A stretch of DNA of 64,000 nucleotides from Streptomyces fradiae (GTDB taxonomy: Bacteria; Actinomycetota; Actinomycetes; Streptomycetales; Streptomycetaceae). The translations under genes and the position numbers were made by a program. Location: positions 4,526,001-4,590,000 of the forward strand of contig NZ_CP065958.1 in the NCBI RefSeq assembly GCF_041270065.1, in the 5' to 3' direction. The number at the start of each line of letters is the position of its first letter. Positions within the stretch are counted from its first letter, which is position 1. The notes beneath the pieces are model-generated. The model was not told where the DNA came from and searched no databases. It saw nothing but the letters and a program-made list of their open reading frames with translations. Of the stretch, positions 61,544 through 64,000 are shown in pieces.

Positions 61544-61569
61544 GGGCGGGGGTGCGGACGGCCGCCGGA

Positions 61570-62040
61570 TCAGAACGCGAAGACCGTGCCCTCGCCCGTC
61601 GCCGCGCGCAGCTCGCAGCCGTTGCCGTACGTGGCCGTCCAGCGGACCCGCTTGCCCTGCCAGACGCCGTCGCCGGTCACCGTGACCGGTTCCCACTCGC
61701 GCGTACAGGGGCGGTGGCGCGAGCCCGCGTCCGTACCCAGGCGGGTGAAGTCGCCCTTCGCCTCGGTGAGTTCGCGGCAGGCCTCGACCGGGGCCGGGTG
61801 GGTGCCGGAGGGGGTCGGGGAGCAGGCGAGGGTGACCGCGCGGACGATCGTGGCGGTGCCGCGGTGTTCGCCCTGGCCGACGGTGAGGACCAGGGCCGTC
61901 GGCGCGTACAGGCCGGGCGTCGTGGCGGAGTCCGCGGAGACGGGTTCGGCGGTGGCCGAGCCGGTGAACACGGTGCTGAGCAGGGCGAGGCCGGTCGCGG
62001 TGGCGAACGCGGTCGCGCCGAGGGTACGGAAGTAACGCAC
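61570..62040 (-). CDS. Subtilisin inhibitor family protein (SSI), Arg at P1
   Basis: The 156-residue precursor has a signal peptide (to about residue 31). The mature part has the SSI scaffold: LYAPTALVLTVGQGE, four cysteines (73, 88, 112, 142), VTGDGVWQGKRV and GTVFAF at the end. The reactive-site loop reads C-T-R|E (112-115), so P1 is Arg, as in trypsin-inhibiting STI types rather than Met of SSI. GTG 62040 has AAGGGA upstream. It acts extracellularly on serine proteases. Confidence 0.92.
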   Translation of the reverse strand: MRYFRTLGATAFATATGLALLSTVFTGSATAEPVSADSATTPGLYAPTALVLTVGQGEHRGTATIVRAVTLACSPTPSGTHPAPVEACRELTEAKGDFTRLGTDAGSRHRPCTREWEPVTVTGDGVWQGKRVRWTATYGNGCELRAATGEGTVFAF

Positions 62041-62315
62041 GAGGCTGTCCCTTCACGGGGGTATCGGGGGATGCGGGTCGACGGTTCGGCCGCGATGGTC
62101 AGGCGCGGTGCTCGTCGACTGCGGTCCGGAGTCTTGTCGACGCGGAGCGTGATCGCACATCCGGTCGCAAGGATCCGGCCGCACGCGTGTACGAGTCGTC
62201 CCGCCCTGCGACCGACTGGTCGTTCGGGCAGTTGGGAGGCGGTGTTCCGCTCTCCGGACGGGCCGCGCGCCAGGGCCGTACAAGCCGAAACAATCGTCTG
62301 ACCTGCGGCGATTCC

Positions 62316-62329
62316 GAAACGGCCGTTTC
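62316..62329. promoter_or_regulatory. Palindrome in the SSI upstream region
   Basis: GAAACGGCCGTTTC is a perfect 14-base palindrome about 280 bases upstream of the SSI start, in the 350-base gap 62041-62392. I see no gene in that gap. Confidence 0.35.
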
Positions 62330-62392
62330 CATGATCGTCCGGAACCGCCGCCCTCAGGAGGTCGCGGAAGGTCGCGGAGGGCCACGGAACGC

Positions 62393-62429
62393 CGTGGGGC
62401 CCGGTCCGCATCCCGGACCGGGCCCCACG
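62393..62429 (-). terminator. Terminator of the permease gene
   Basis: A perfect 16-base stem (62393-62408 with 62414-62429) with loop CATCC lies 39 bases after the permease stop codon. Confidence 0.75.
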
Positions 62430-62439
62430 ACGTACAGAC

Positions 62440-62465
62440 AGCTCCAGCTACAGCTCCAGCTACAG
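62440..62465. repeat. 12-bp direct repeat before the permease terminator
   Basis: AGCTCCAGCTAC occurs twice in tandem (62441-62464), between the permease stop and its terminator. No function is evident. Confidence 0.6.
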
Positions 62466-62467
62466 GC

Positions 62468-64000
62468 TCAGCCCTTGCTCACCGCCGCCAGGATCTCCGG
62501 CAGCCGGCTCGCCACCCGCGGGGCCGCCAGCTTCAGGCCGCCCCAGACGAGCAGCGCGCCGTACAGCAGGCCGCCCGGGAGGAGGAGCCAGAGGAGGGAC
62601 TCCTGGTCCGTGAGGTGGAGGACGACGTTGGCGACGATGACCGGGGCGCAGAGCATCGCGCCCGCGATCATGCCGCCGAAGATGGAGATCCAGGCGAGGC
62701 CGCCCTGCCCGGGCGCGACGTTCTTGTACGCGCTGTCCTGGGGGATCGAGTACGGGAAGTTCGCCGAGGCGAACGCGCCCGTCGCCATCATCGCGCCGAG
62801 CAGTGCGAGCGCCGTGCCGAGCGCCTCGGGGAAGGAGCCCCAGTCGCCGAGGACGGCGGCGGTGGCGACGACCACGAGGAGCGTGTACGGCAGGGTGACC
62901 ATCAGTATGGCCAGGGCTCGGGCGCGGAGTTCGGCGTACGCGTCGGCGGGCGTCGAGATGGTCTGGGCGACCATCCAGAAGGCGGAGGTGTCCTGGCCGA
63001 ACTGGTTGTACATCTGCACGCCGAGCATGCCGGTGGCGAAGCAGGCGAAGTACAGCGAGCCGGTGCCCTGCATGGCGTTGAAGAGCGGGACGATCAGGCC
63101 GATCGCCAGCGAGGTCACCCATGCGCCCTTGGTCTTCGGGTCGCGCCAGACGTAGCGCAGGCTGCGTTCCATGACCGTGCCGGTGCGTCCGCCGGGCAGG
63201 ATGCGGCCGAGCAGGCCGGACGAGGCGGACTTGTCCTTGGCGGAGTCGGCGGCGGCGCCGATGGTGGAGCCGTCCGGCTCGACCATCAGGCGGACCAGCG
63301 AGCGCTGCCACCAGTACACGAGGCCGGCCAGGGCCGCGGCCGAGAGGAGCAGCTTGGCGGCGGCGACCGCGTAGTCGCCGGTGCTCGCCGCGTCGATCGC
63401 GGAGATCGCGGACGCGGGCGGCAGCCAGCCGACGAACTCGGCGGCCGGTTCGAGGCTGGACAGGCCGCCCGCCCGGCTGAGCCGCTGGGCGCCGAAGTTG
63501 ACCAGCTGCATGCCGACCGCGATGACCAGGCCGGAGAGCACGGCCAGGTCGCGGCCCTTGCGGGAGGTGAGGAGGCGTACGTTCGCCGCTGCGACGGACC
63601 GCGAGAGCGCCACGCAGCCGAGGACGAGCAGCGGTACGGCGAGCACGGCGACGATCACGCCGGCCGGGCCGTGCGCGAGCGCGAGGGCCGAGCCGACCGC
63701 GAGGCACAGGGTGAGGACCGGGCCGACGCCGACCAGCGAGGCCACGAGGAGCGCGCGGACGAGCGGCTGCGGCCGCAGCGGCAGCATCGTCAGGCGCGAG
63801 GGGTCGAGGGTCTCGTCGCCGCTCGGCACGAACAGCGGCATGAACGTCCAGGACAGCGCGAGCACGCCCGCGATCAGCACCGTCACGAGGGCGGCGTCGG
63901 CGCTGCCGCGCAGCAGCAGGAAGGCGAGCGTCATGCCGGCGGCGAAGAGCGCCGACACGACGATCGACGCGACATAGGCGGCGGTCCGGCCGCCCGACTG
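62468..64000 (-). CDS. Large membrane permease, 5' end outside the window
   Basis: The visible 510 codons end at TGA 62468-62470; the frame is still open at 64000, so the start is missing. At least 12 hydrophobic helices are seen (AAYVASIVVSALFAAGMTLAF, VLAVPLLVLGCVALSRSV, LAIGLIVPLFNAM, LLALLPGGLLYGALLVWGGL) plus loops such as TSRKGRDLAVLSGLVIA. From memory this resembles streptomycete ABC-2-like transport permeases, usually encoded next to an ATPase, which would be outside. The substrate is unknown. Confidence 0.75.
   Translation of the reverse strand, partial: QSGGRTAAYVASIVVSALFAAGMTLAFLLLRGSADAALVTVLIAGVLALSWTFMPLFVPSGDETLDPSRLTMLPLRPQPLVRALLVASLVGVGPVLTLCLAVGSALALAHGPAGVIVAVLAVPLLVLGCVALSRSVAAANVRLLTSRKGRDLAVLSGLVIAVGMQLVNFGAQRLSRAGGLSSLEPAAEFVGWLPPASAISAIDAASTGDYAVAAAKLLLSAAALAGLVYWWQRSLVRLMVEPDGSTIGAAADSAKDKSASSGLLGRILPGGRTGTVMERSLRYVWRDPKTKGAWVTSLAIGLIVPLFNAMQGTGSLYFACFATGMLGVQMYNQFGQDTSAFWMVAQTISTPADAYAELRARALAILMVTLPYTLLVVVATAAVLGDWGSFPEALGTALALLGAMMATGAFASANFPYSIPQDSAYKNVAPGQGGLAWISIFGGMIAGAMLCAPVIVANVVLHLTDQESLLWLLLPGGLLYGALLVWGGLKLAAPRVASRLPEILAAVSKG

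Overview
The window is a gene-dense, very GC-rich stretch of a chromosome. Codon third positions are almost always G or C, GTG and TTG starts are common, and several genes appear leaderless. It contains a streptomycete-type DtxR regulator (dmdR1-like), a Streptomyces subtilisin inhibitor family member, a WhiJ/AbaA-type XRE plus DUF397 pair, and DUF6083, DUF2530 and SCO6745-type proteins. Together these indicate Streptomyces. From memory, the order serC ... acyl-CoA carboxylase ... 4CL-like ligase ... citrate synthase ... pdxH ... SIS protein ... dmdR1 resembles the SCO436x-439x core region of S. coelicolor. I see no rRNA, tRNA, CRISPR array, insertion sequence or prophage, and no large biosynthetic cluster.

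Layout. 1-8.3 kb: 3' end of an unassigned gene, a Cys-rich orphan, an ABC exporter operon, a small secreted protein, an SCO6745-type protein, a CtpE-like P-type ATPase and a DUF2530 protein. 8.4-18.2 kb: an NCS2 purine permease overlapping a ribbon-helix-helix gene, MarR plus MFS exporter, a lamin-tail secreted protein, GNAT divergent from ThpR, a 30-residue membrane peptide, an aldo/keto reductase with a MerR-like operator, MarR divergent from AhpD-like plus RidA, a GDSL esterase and DUF6083. 18.3-29 kb: a secreted beta-propeller, serC, a fused FAD/Fe-S dehydrogenase, a DUF4097 protein divergent from a GbsR-like regulator with clustered operators, an AlkD-like protein, LysR divergent from an EamA exporter, DUF1272 and DinB proteins.

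29-44 kb is the metabolic centre. One operon (29174-36366) encodes a DinB-like TIGR03084-type protein, an AtuA-family protein, acyl-CoA carboxylase beta and biotinylated alpha subunits, and an acyl-CoA dehydrogenase, fitting leucine/isovalerate or isoprenoid acyl-CoA breakdown. A second operon (41099-44006) encodes an acyl-CoA ligase, an enoyl-CoA hydratase-like protein and a TetR regulator. Both are preceded by nearly the same operator-promoter, so the TetR protein probably controls both. Between them lies a MoxR ATPase / VWA-metallopeptidase / unknown three-gene module on the other strand.

44-64 kb: a short leader peptide before an IPNS-like oxygenase, citrate synthase, pdxH, a sigma-factor/SRPBCC/DUF3995 operon, a 12-codon ORF with an unusually complete Shine-Dalgarno sequence inside its own promoter-terminator unit, a PAS-GAF protein, a 972-residue secreted repeat protein, a SIS protein divergent from dmdR1, an alpha/beta hydrolase with a LexA-like box, a Tat-secreted protein, a MarR-GNAT fusion, a TagC-like propeller, XRE/DUF397, an Arg-type protease inhibitor, and a membrane permease running off the end.

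The most noteworthy items are the 12-codon transcription unit, the shared operator linking the two acyl-CoA operons, the MoxR/VWA module, the GbsR-like operator cluster and the LexA-like box.
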